NCBI GenBank assembly: GCA_034008185.1
Contig: CM067086.1
Location: 35,175,007-35,239,006 of the forward strand
Origin: Gorsachius magnificus
Taxonomy: Eukaryota > Chordata > Aves > Pelecaniformes > Ardeidae
Direction of reading: 5' to 3'
DNA length: 64,000 bases
A program made the translations under genes and the position numbers. Below, piece by piece: positions 24,479 to 35,918 of this stretch. The notes beneath the pieces were generated by a model. That model was not told the origin of the DNA. It did not search any database and saw only the letters and a program-made list of their open reading frames with translations. Each line of letters opens with the position of its first letter. Positions within the stretch are counted from its first letter, which is position 1.

Positions 24479-25724
24479 AATAGAAAAAAAATTAAAAAAG
24501 TACCCAAAAGTATAAACAGAGGAGCATAAACAACTTTTGCCTGACCATTTTGCCCCCACATACAAGTCCTTGCTTCAAAGTTTGATTTTACAAAGATAAA
24601 TTATTTTTTGACTGATTGCAAATCTAAGCGCTCAGAAAGTTCTTTCTGTCTTCACTGAGGCCTCAATGGCTGCACCAGGTTCCTTTCGGAAGCTGTTACC
24701 TGAGCTGTAGCCTCCCACTTGCATGTTGTTTCCAAGTCACTGCTACACCACAGTAGAATATTCCTGCCCCTCACTGCTCCCAAACTCAGGAGCAGGAAAG
24801 GAACCATGCCACCCTTCCCAGTCTGTCCAGTCCAGTCTCAACTCAGCCATTCCTAAGAGAAAATAACTGTGAACAAATATTGCCTATCAAAGATGGTTTT
24901 CAGGAAATGACTATATGTTCTAAAAAAGATAGACTAGCACAGTCAAGTTTCACTACTAGCCTTTTTAAAGATTCATATCAGGGAAGCTAGTGAAGAAACA
25001 TGCAGCAGAACATTTATTACAATGATTTTACTCAGATCAGATTGAAAATTAATTCAGTTACAAACCAGGTGTCTGAAGTCAGAGAATGGATGAGAACCAA
25101 CTTTTGTACAGCTGGGTCCAGACAAGACCAAAAGCTTGGAAATAAACAACTACTAGAGGAACCAGTGTGACTATCATTTGTGACTCACTTGCAACACAGA
25201 TGCTACTAAATCTAGGATTGCAAATCTGCCTCAGTGTTTCTATATATACTCAGATACTGTATTTTTCTCTTTTTACACCTTCTATTTCACACAGAGACTA
25301 GTGTGCTTTAATATATCACTCACAGAGCTTATTCAACAGGAGAAAACAGGACAAAAACTTGAGTACAAACAAATAATCCAATTGTTGAGAAGGTATATGG
25401 AAAGAACACAACAGCAATTTCCTGAAGACAAACAAGCTAGTAGGAATTCAAGCCACTGACTTAAACAATGAAGATACAGTTATACAACAGAAGTACAGAG
25501 AAAAATCTTTTCAAACTAACACACCTGGCACCACCTCCTCCCTCTTGTAAAATCTGGTACTCCCTTCCTTTCACACCTTATCCTGGATTAACAAATATTC
25601 TGGCTCTGCTACAAACTTCTTATTATCTCCACATAAACATCATCTCAAATTATCACCTTGGAGCCATAAACAAGCCAGGAGGTTGAAGATGGCTAAAAAT
25701 AGTATCACAGAGTATAGCTGAAAA
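24479..25724. other. Intron 1 stretch, nothing recognised
   Basis: AT-rich sequence between two CR1 copies. A 72-codon plus-strand frame at 25468-25686 shows no domain. Confidence 0.5.
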
Positions 25725-26409
25725 CATAGAATCATAGAATCACCTCAGTTGGAAAAGACCTTTAAGATCATCGAGTCCAACCGTCAACCTAGCACTGCCA
25801 TCCCACCACTAAACCATGTCCCTAAGCACCTCATCTATCCTTCTTTTAAAGACCTCCAGGGATGAGGACTCCACCACCTCCCTGGGTAGCCCATTCCAGA
25901 GCCTGACAACCCTCTCGGTGAAGTTTTTCCTAATGTCTAGCCTAAACCTGCCCTGGCGCAGCTTCAAGCCATTCCCCATCGTCCTATCATCTGTTACCAG
26001 GGAGAAGAGGCCGACCCCCACCTCGCTACAGCCTCCTTTCAGGTAGTTGTAGAGGGCGATCAGGTCTCCCCTCAGCCTCCTCTTCTCCAGACTAAACAAC
26101 CCCAGTTCCCTCAGCCGCTCCTCGTATGACTTGTGTTCCAGACCCCTCACCAGCTTGGTTGCTCTCCTCTGGACCTGTTCCAGCAAGGCAACATCTTTCT
26201 TGTAGTGAGGGGCCCAAAACTGAACACAGTATTCGAGGTGCGGCCTCACCAGCACCGAGTACAGGGGCACAATCACTTCCCTACTCCTGCTGGCCACACT
26301 ATTCCTGATACAAGCCAGGATGCCATTGGCCTTCTTGGCCACCTGGGCACACTGCTGGCTCATATTCAGCCGGCTGTCAACCAGTACCCCCAGGTCTTTT
26401 TCCACCAGG
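25725..26409 (-). mobile_element. CR1 LINE, least diverged copy in the window
   Basis: Minus-strand 685-bp CR1, 5' truncated. The 3' terminus is CATAGAATCATAGAATCACC (two octamers, 25725 onward), followed by an 84-bp 3' UTR and then an uninterrupted end of ORF2. Its subfamily matches the plus-strand copy at 39.3-40.0 kb. The intact frame and clean 3' end make it the youngest insertion here. A T17 run (26486-26502) lies 76 bp beyond its truncated end but does not belong to it. Confidence 0.95.
25809..26409 (-). pseudogene. CR1 ORF2 C-terminal fragment (open, 5' truncated)
   Basis: About 200 codons of the CR1 ORF2 polyprotein C-terminus are open on the minus strand, from the truncation point to the family's normal stop after DEVLRDMV. 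Recognisable blocks in order are [69 protein letters not shown] and [20 protein letters not shown]. This is the region downstream of the reverse transcriptase; the endonuclease and RT catalytic parts are absent, so the copy cannot mobilise itself. The frame upstream of 26409 (to 26456) is flanking intron. Confidence 0.88.
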
Positions 26410-27294
26410 AAATAACAATAACTGTAATTCCTGTAAAAGCCCAGAATGAAAACCAAATCATAATCTTTAAAATTAGGATATTAGATTTTTTTTTTTTTTT
26501 TTAAATAAGATCTGCACATCTACCTTCTATTATCAGTTCTACAGATTCAACGCCAACCTACACTTTACACCATCACCACATTTTTTCAGTCATGGAATTC
26601 TCTAAGGGTTTTTTAGATGCTCATTCATGATTAAGTAAACGATATATGCCTATTTATATTTTTATTTATTTCAAGCCCCTCACTGTCTCAACACCAAATT
26701 AGTATACAACTTTTTTCTTTGGTGCTATGGCACAAAAGTTTGACTTCTTAAGTAAAATAATACAGAGATGTTTCAACAGTTATTACTGACATGTTCTCTG
26801 ACACTGTAATCTTGGTAGCTTTTGTCTAGAAAATACAAGTCGTTTGACCTGGAAGTCACAATAAAATTCCAGGAAAGTCTCACTAAGTGAACAGTCATAT
26901 TCACCTTCTGAAAATTAAGGTATTATGTAAACAAACTCTTCAGTGGACTCTATTTCATTCATTCAAGTATCAAAAATACAGGCTTGAAGATACATGCTAT
27001 AGTGCATGTCAGATACAAATATTAGGAAGCAAAGACAGATTCTTGCCTGAACTCTCTTGTTTAGGTCCACTCTACTTGTATCCCTGACATAAAGTTCCCA
27101 AAAACCTGCATCTGGACCGAAATTTCCTGCTTGTGGCCTGTTTGAAAACAGGGAAAAAGGAGCCATGACACATTCTACTATTATTATTTGGGGGTGGGTG
27201 GGAAATCTTCTGGACAGAAAACACTTGGGAGTTCTGTATAAAGTTCTGTTCACCTAGTGAAATCTGTAAAATGCTTCTAAAATGCTTTTTTGGT
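26410..27294. other. Intron 1 stretch, nothing recognised
   Basis: AT-rich sequence with a T17 homopolymer at 26486-26502. The minus-strand frames over 26963-27253 have no support. Confidence 0.5.
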
Positions 27295-27329
27295 AGGGCC
27301 AGCTGTGTTTTTAGTAGGGCCAGCTGTGT
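27294..27329. repeat. Two-copy 15-bp direct repeat at the CR1 5' boundary
   Basis: TAGGGCCAGCTGTGT occurs at 27294-27308 and 27315-27329, a 21-bp period. The second copy runs into normal CR1 sequence, so the first is an extra copy at the truncation point. Confidence 0.85.
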
Positions 27330-27597
27330 CAGGACAAGGGGTAATGGTTTTAAACTAAAACAGGGTAGGTTTAGACTAGATATAAGGAAGAAATTCTTTA
27401 CAATGAGGGTGGTGAAACACTGGAACGGGTTGCCCAGAGAGGTGGTGGAGGCCCCATCCCTGGAAACATTCAAGGCCAGGTTGGATGGGGCTCTGAGCAA
27501 CCTGATCTAGTTAGCGGTGTCCCTGCTCACTGCAGGGGGGTTGGACTAGATGACCTCTAGGGGTCCCTTCCAATCCAAAACATTCTATGATTCTAAT
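27295..27597 (+). mobile_element. CR1 LINE, 3' portion, with internal duplication at its start
   Basis: Plus-strand CR1 of about 300 bp: GTCAGGACAAGGGGTAATGG, GGTTTAGACTAGATATAAGG, GGTGGTGAAACACTGGAACGGG, then the 3' UTR (GGGGGGTTGGACTAGATGACC) and CATTCTATGATTCTAAT. Low divergence gives a clean reading of the ORF2 end, [20 protein letters not shown]. The first 35 bases contain a duplicated 15-mer, listed separately. Confidence 0.93.
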
Positions 27598-29399
27598 CTA
27601 AGGATAAGCTTGGTTGAATATTTGACTTCAATATAATCTGGGGACCCAAAGGGCTTTAAGTTGATCTTGAACCAGATTCAGAATTTTAATATTAGTTGGT
27701 TAACATTGATATTTCAATCCAATATGAATACAAAGTAAAAGATGAAATACCAATTTAAACTACCACAGAGAATCCAAATATTTTCAGACTGACATTTCTT
27801 GACTTTTCGTCAACTGTCCTACAGTAAGAAATAGTTGCAACTCAGAAAGCAAATGCGAAGGGCAGCTCCTGTAATTATCAAATTCACTAGAAGTTACAAA
27901 ATTTGTTTTACATCATATCCCATGGAAAACAAAAGGTAAACTGCACTGAACAAAAGCATTTGGGAGAACTGTTCTGTATAATTCTTTCTAAAACTGAAAG
28001 TTTTGGCTGATACACGAAAAGCTAGCCAAAGAGAAGTTGCTAAATGTCAACATTACCTTCAGAAAAGCACAGCTCATTCATATTTGACAAGATTTGCATT
28101 AGATTTTTCTACACTATTACTTACAGTACAGAGGACATTACAAAAGATTTACAGTATCACCAGCAACAGGCAGGAAATACTTGGCAAGTGGCAATAGCCA
28201 CTCTTGGCAGCCAAAATTATAACCATGACTCAACAATGGCTGGGTGTTTAAAATGTTAAAAAACCAAACAAAACAATAACTCCAAAAAACCACATACACC
28301 CCAAAATTATGTTAGAGCACATTCTGCCTACAGTCACAGAAAATATTACAGCAATATTAATAAAGTAGAAATTATTTGATATAATGCCAGCAAGCCACAT
28401 GACCCTTATATTATTCTTCCTTCTCTGTAGTCAATAACACACTCTGCCTTACAAAATATTTTTTCAACATCCACCAGAGACTGTTTTGAAGCCACAATAA
28501 AAGGACAGAATTGAACCTATTTACCTTCATGTAAATTCTAGATGAATTTTATATATATACGTGTATGCATGGTGGTGAAAACTGGCTGTATGTTGATGAT
28601 CTTTTGGAACATCTCTTTCTCCTCAAACAAGATTTTTAGGCAGAAGTAGACAACAGTAGGACAACCGGACACAAAAAACTTCCAACCTTATTTGACTCTT
28701 TGGTAATTAATTGAACACATAAAAGATGTTCTCTTTAAATGACTGCACCAAGAAAATTACATGCATGCATAGGACTGTTTAGCCCCCACATACACACCTT
28801 TCATTACGTAAGTGTACAATGCTTCAGCAGGTTATGATCAAGCATACAATAACAAGGAGTCTTTTCACCTTTCGGCTATTTACTAAATGCTGTTTGTGCT
28901 GTCAGCTGGTAGATTTCAGATGAGAAAAATCTACCAATAAAACTGAAATTTCAGTTCACCAAAATGTGTAGCATTTAGTATCTTTAGTCACCTTCAGCAG
29001 CAAGAAATCCCCTCAGTGGTGTTGTTATGATAAAACCCTAAGGCTAAGCCTCAGTTAATTGCTACAAATAATATTTCCTTCACAGGGACAAGAAGCCAAA
29101 TAACTGAATCATAAACACAGCAGACAAATGCGTAATAAGTATATAGGGCTGAAAGTTAAAATCACAAAAATCCAGTTAGAAGACAGACACTTTTGACAAT
29201 TGAGTGAGACAAATTAGCCTTTCTGCACTTTCATTCATGAAAAAGATTACAAACATACTAACCATCTTCAATGATTACTTCTCCGCAGTTTTATAGAACT
29301 CAAAAAATGGATTTAAAAAAAAAAAAAAAAAACAGCTTTAAATATTTTCCAAACAGGGAGGGAGTGAGTTAAGTTTTTAAGTCTACTGCACGATTAAAT

Positions 29400-29427
29400 G
29401 AGACATGACTGATTCCAGTCATGTCTC
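29400..29427. repeat. Perfect 12-bp inverted repeat with 4-nt loop
   Basis: GAGACATGACTG (29400-29411), loop ATTC, then CAGTCATGTCTC (29416-29427). It is a strong short hairpin on either strand, with no U-tract that would suggest a terminator or Pol III transcript end. Function unknown. Confidence 0.85.
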
Positions 29428-32400
29428 TCGCTAACAGTTCTTCAAAGCAAGACGGGAATTACAAGACTTCATTCCTCATACTTAATGCAATCAGATAATG
29501 TATTATTTGTAGACATACTGGAAATAAATTACATACACTTATACTGCGGAAAAAGCAATTGCACTGCAAAACCACCACTCGATACCTTTTTTTTTAAAAT
29601 GTTCAGATAAGACTGCTGACTTGATTTTAAGTATAGTAAGAGAGAAAAAGCTATTTCAAGTAAGAGTGTCTGTCCCACATACAGATATTTCAGACCCCTT
29701 TGAAGCTTAATTGGTTTAGTCCCCTACAGAAGTGATATGCTAAAGTATGAAACGAGTTACATACTTGCAGAAAGGCAGGTATGAAAATAATTATGTTAAC
29801 TATCCAGTGTTTTACATTGAAATCAGAGTGGAAAAGGGCCCTCTGCCATTTTCAGGTTTTCTCACACCCTCCCATTCATCTTCAACAGAGCACACTTTTA
29901 TTAGTTCAAACTAAAATTGACTAACAATAATAGAAAAACAATAACCTACTACACCCAAACTTAGCAAAACCTTCAAATCTACATTCTTGGTTCTGTATCT
30001 ATTCATCAGTATAGGGCTCAAAGATGTCTGAAGCTGCAGCACAATTATTTTTTTCTTGTATTTTCAACCATGTTCACTAAAGGAAAATACGCGTATGTGA
30101 ACAATAAAACTCCTGAAGTATCTTCCTATTTCTAGATTAAGTTTTCTGCATCACTACTAACTTCAGCCATTCTTTCTCTTTCAAAAGGTTGCAGCACTAG
30201 TTACAAAGTTTGCAGAACATCAGCTTAAGGCCTACAACAATAATTTTTTTGTGGTCTTTGTTTTAATGGAAACTCAAAAGGTGCCTCCAAAGATTCACAG
30301 CAACCTACCTGACACTAGTTTGTTATAAATTATACTCTATATGGAATCAGCAAAATCTTAACAAATTCAGATGCGTTTCTAACTGTTGCTCTTCTACATG
30401 AAGATCCCAGAAGAAAGTTTTCAAAACGTTGAACCTACCTAGACTAGCTATCAGTTCCTCTTTTTCGGTTTTGCATGTCTCTCACGTCCATTCCTTGCAT
30501 CGTCTCAGCTCACTCTTTGTCATATATTGATTTTCTTCACTCTTCATTTAGCATGTCAGTCTTGTAACTGCTTCTCTCTGCTTGTGTATTTTGTCTGCCC
30601 TCTCCACTCCACACCTGATGTTTCTATTTCAGTTAAAGGAGAGTTCTGGCTACTTCTGATGTGCATGGGCATACCAAATGCCCAACTACTGTTTTTAAAA
30701 CTTAAATTGTCTTTCAAAGGAAGCAATCAAAGAAGTTATTGTAAACTCTAAATCTCTGTTAGTTTGTGGTTTGATAGTTGCTGAATCTCCCAGCCAAACT
30801 CAGTACAGCATATAAACAAATATGCACAATTTAGCACACAATAAAGCTATGAAAACCTTTTTTTTAAGCATGAGAAAACGCAGATCTGTCTGTTACTAAA
30901 TTGAGTCTCTACTGAAAAATATTTAACTATGTGCTGTACTGGGTACTGCAAACAGAGCTCTGTTCATTGAGTTAATCTGTTCCTTATTTGTAAATAGTCC
31001 CAAACATAAGACAAAGATCACTTTATCTCTACACTAAGTCTGTTCTTTGAGGTATGCAGTCATATATATTCCACTCGACGCTCGCTTCACATATGCTAAA
31101 GACAGTTGTTTGATCACAGATTGTCAGGATCAGCAAGATGTAACAGGTTAGAGACTCTTCTACCATAAGCTTGTCTCAGCTTGTCTACAAGAGTCCAGGA
31201 GCATGTGTTTAGGAGGCGGACACCAATCAAAAGACCTCCATGTCATACAAACATATCCAAACACAAACAGCCTGTGTATTCTCATGGTCACCAGTCACAA
31301 AGAAGGTCAGGGACAGTGGCTTTTATCACTGTCATCATGCTGCCTTCTCCAGCTCAAATACCAAGAGGAACAAAATGTCCCAGTTTACTTCTCTGTCACT
31401 GTGCCTCCTTCTACCTTATTATATAGTCCCTTACTGCTTAGCAGGACCTTTATTTCTACCCCTTATCTCCCCAGTTCTGCATAGGAAGCACAAATGGGTG
31501 AATGTGATTTATTTGCAAGAGAGCAGCACCCTTCTCTTTTGTATCTCAAAAGCTACATATCTATCTCCTTCCTCATCGAGTCACTTCTCGCACTGGTACT
31601 TCCTACCCTACTAGTCTCTCTCCTTCTTTACCAAGATATTAGCTCCTGCCTCAACACACTCTGCAATTGCAATTTCTTCCATCAAAAGAAAATTGAAGAA
31701 AAAGATGAAATCCCATCTCAATTTATCAGAAACAAAAAAGAAACAGAAAAGCAGATAACAGAACCTGACAGGCAGCAAGGCACAACGTGATCAAACAAAA
31801 GTATTCTTACGTAGTTGTTTCACTAAATGTATAGGACAAGCAATGGGTTCAGCTAAATTTGACGGGCTAGTGTCACCTAGATTTTTCATTCTGGGCATTT
31901 TCTGTGCACAAATAATTGAGACAAAATTGAGATCTTGCTTCCAGTCTAAGAAGAACATCAGAAAACGTAAGCACTCGCAGCACCTATAAAATACATCAGA
32001 CAGCATACTTATTTTTTCAATACGTGAAAACTTAAGCCTGAGAAACCTTCCAGCATATTTGTGAGACACTGTGCATTGATTTCATAGGTAAGAAAAGTAC
32101 TATCCCTTCCTAATTTCTTCTGGTCCACACAGTATAAAAGGCTTCTCTCATATTAGAGAACATCATATGCAATACCTTGCTAACTGCAAAGACTAATGAA
32201 ATATGACAGAAAACCATTGTTGGGGCAGTATCAAAATTCTGCCTCAAAGGCATTAGATCAACTTACTGACGAACTTAAATTAACCCCCAAAAATATAATT
32301 TACTTTTTCCCCAAATCACATAAAACAAAAAAATATAGTATTAGCGCTTTTATCAGTAGGCTCACTTAAAATTTAATTTAAGTAATAATTGAGGAAGCCT

Positions 32401-32703
32401 GCTATATGTAGCATTAGAAGACACTTAAGATTATACACAATTCTACAGATAGCCTGCACTGAAGTACTAATCTTTGAAATTGTTAATAAATCCATCTCTC
32501 TAAAAAAAGCAGATTTGATTTGTAGCCACCAACAGAAAGAAGGAATACTTTTAAGAAGTCATTATATTAGAACCTCCTAGTTCTTAATGTTTTCTCCATA
32601 GCTGAGTTGAGACACTATGAAACACTAGGGTATATGATAACTTTGCATCATACACCATACGATCATCAAACACTATGGTACATATGGTACCTGACATCAT
32701 ATA

Positions 32704-32723
32704 CCTTCATCATATGATGAAGG
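32704..32723. repeat. Perfect 20-bp palindrome
   Basis: CCTTCATCATATGATGAAGG is self-complementary over its full length and is embedded in a patch (32630-32725) rich in CATCATA, TATGGTAC and CATATG words. Confidence 0.9.
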
Positions 32724-35700
32724 ACAGGTATTGCTGACTTACAGCGAAACCAGTCACAGGCTTGATAATTATCATTTGGTGTAAAACTGAGCCTTTCCCC
32801 TACTTTTAGTGGAAATCCTATACAGCATATATATGCAAAACCTCCAAGTTTTCCTGGTTACACTGCAAGAATAGCTGGGATATCCGTTAGCCAATACACT
32901 GTTACATTGTTTTCATAGAAAACTAATTTTATTAGCAATAGTTTTTGTAGGCCACCAAGAAAAATCAGAACAAAGTTCAGAAAGCAGTAGTTCTGTGCAT
33001 GAAGCTCCAAATTACATAGTAAGCACAAATAAAAGTTTTTTACTGCAGAAAATAAGCATTGTTAACATAAAATTGCTGCTAAAGCTTTTCAGTCAACTGC
33101 GATTCAAAATGCAGTATACTTTACTAAGTGATTTACATAAACTATTTTTTTATACACAGAAAAATTTGAAAAGGGTTACACGGTCACCCAGACAATAAGA
33201 ATATGTAAATAATTCCGTAAGTTCCATTAAGGTTGGACATGGATTAACATGTAAAATCGGCATGAACAATACACAGCTGTGAATGTTAGAAAGATCTGGA
33301 CTAAGTTCTAATGCAAGACTGAGAAAACTCCCTTACAGAGAGACTTGCTGAACTTTCCAATTCCATGTCATGGTAGTTGGGACATCAGATTTCTTTTCGC
33401 ATGACTGGCCTGTCACTTGTTTAACATCAAGTGTAAAAACCCTTTGATGGTTCTACTGGAAGCTACAACAGTCGTGAGAGAGTATCTTCTGAGTATAATA
33501 ATTTCAGAATTATTTAATAACTTCAAACAAAACTAATTTTAAATTAAAGGAATAACGTCATAATTGATAAAAGAAAAAAATATTTAATTAATTTCATGGT
33601 GATTATATGTCATTAATATAAATAATGACTCAAATTTATAAAATAGGTTTTATTTTTAAATATATTGCATTAACTGGAGACAGTTTAGGACCATAATGAA
33701 AAACTGAAAACATAATTTCATAAGCCTGAAATTACTTGAGAGATCTTACTGTATTTTTATTTAAACACCTGCAGTAGCATGGCATGCTTCAGGGAGATTA
33801 TACCATTAGTAAAAGTACAATCTACAGTTCACATATTCTATATGTATCTCAAGTGAACATTATACAATTATTGAGATAAACATTCACAGCTAGTTTGTTC
33901 ACATAAGCCTATTCTAACCCCCACATCTGGGAAAAACATATATTCCACAAATCTTGACACATTCAGATCAATCAGCTGTTCATGATTTCAGCAGCCTTCA
34001 TGGGATAGCCTTCATGTTAATCTTTCTTCATTTTTAAAAAAAGTATAAAACACTTTGTCCCAAGATGGATTTCACCCTGCACTGGACAACATATCCTGAG
34101 AACTTAAAATAAAGCCCATCTTCCAAATAAAGTGCTTCCCCTCGGAGTTTTGATTAAACAACTCAACATCAGCATCTCAGAACTGAACTGGCTGTTGTCA
34201 ATATGACCAACAAACTTGTCAATGAGAAAGGCCTGTATTGGCTTGCATTTGAAGAGACTCCTGCCTCCCCTGTTCCTACAAGTTTCTGATTCTCTTTTCA
34301 ACTTGTTAGAACCCCAAAAAAGGCAGGTAATAAAATAAACTGCTGGTCTCAATTTTCTCCCTGTAAGCCTGAAAATATTTACAAAAGATGATTTGGCTCA
34401 CTGAACAGTAGTAGTTACATGCTGTTACACACATTAAGACATGAAGAACTCATCACACTCTCAGTTAAAGGACTGAGTAAAGACTAATCACAGTGGCACA
34501 GAAGCAATTTCTGATTATGTTCATTTTTTAACCAATGAGCTCTGCTTAGGAAAAGTTTACACCAAAAATATAAAGGAAATGGAAAAAAAAAATCAAGCTA
34601 GTGTGTATCATGACTAGAAATAACAGTAATGGGGACTAAAGGAAATATTTATAATTTGTTTTTCATCGTCACACTGAAATTTTAGAGAACAAGTTTTTGA
34701 TAAGGTCTGAAAGGATGGCTTAAAATCAATTTAGCGCACCAAAAAAATATAAAGATCACAGCTATGAAACCTTCATTGTCATTTGTATATTGGTTTGAAA
34801 GCACACTATTTAAATAAGCAATGAGCATTTATCATATAATTGCATATGAAAAATAAGGAAAAGACTCTCTTGGATCACCTGACAACAGACACTTTCCAAT
34901 TACTACCAGCCTTTAAAATTGTGCTTCTTCCTGTTTTAGAGAGTATACTCTGAGTATTTAGCACAAAAATATTTTAGTTAATATAACACATCATGGCTTT
35001 GAAACACAAGATCCTAAAAGATTTTTTTTAAAAAAAAAAAAAAAAAGAAGTATGACTTGATTCTGTGAAGTTAAGGTGCACATTTTTGGTCAGTGATGGC
35101 CACACAGAGTATAAAATAAATTGAATGTACATGTTAGGTGTTAAAAATGTATATACACGGTCCAGAGGCTGTAACCACAACTTCCCTCAAATGTGTTATT
35201 CCTGACAATCAGAAGTGAGAGCTCATCAGTTAACGCAGTTTTTCTGGGAGGATTTGAAATAGATTTGACTTTACTAACAAAATGCTTGGTGCTATCATTC
35301 TAGAAGGCATTTTATCTTATATTTTCCTAGCTTAGAGTTTCAGATAGGAGGGTGATCCATGCTGTATGATGACAGTATTTTGTAAGTAACATGGGACAGA
35401 AACCACCAATAATGCACAGAAATAATTTTTGGTTTTAGTAAGATTCAGGTCCACAGAAGTGGGACATTCCTTAAAAATACTGTATCCACAGTACTACATG
35501 CAGTACCATTAAAGCCTATGGTGATATAAGCAAATAACAAAACAATTTCAGCTATAATAAAATGTGTATAGTTTTCAAGCTGGGCTAAATTTTTATAGCT
35601 GTGTCTTCTATTAAGTAGGAAAAACAGTAATTCTGAAAGATGACTGAAAAAAAAAAAACGAGTAAAAAAATTCCATCTATTTGACTCCTATCAGAATAGT

Positions 35701-35895
35701 AGCATACAGATTCATTTCAACACAGAATAATGTGAAGATCTTGGGCAAGTTGTCAGTATTTCAGTATGGCTTCATTATAATGACTAAGCAATAGTACAAT
35801 GATAGTAAAATGGAAACGTAGGCAGAGGACTAATATCATTTGAATTTAATGCCCTTGTAGATTGCCGACGTGGTATCTGCTTAAGAGAGAATAGG

Positions 35896-35918
35896 AAAAA
35901 AAAAAAAAAAAAAAAAAA
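35896..35918 (+). repeat. A23 homopolymer
   Basis: Uninterrupted run of A preceded by GAATAGG. No retrocopy body, target duplication or polyadenylation signal was recognised next to it. Confidence 0.85.

Noticed and set aside
31181..31790. Four overlapping plus-strand frames of 81-124 codons
   Set aside because: They occur in different frames of the same pyrimidine-rich patch, have no domain resemblance and no splice-site arrangement; most likely absence of stops by composition.
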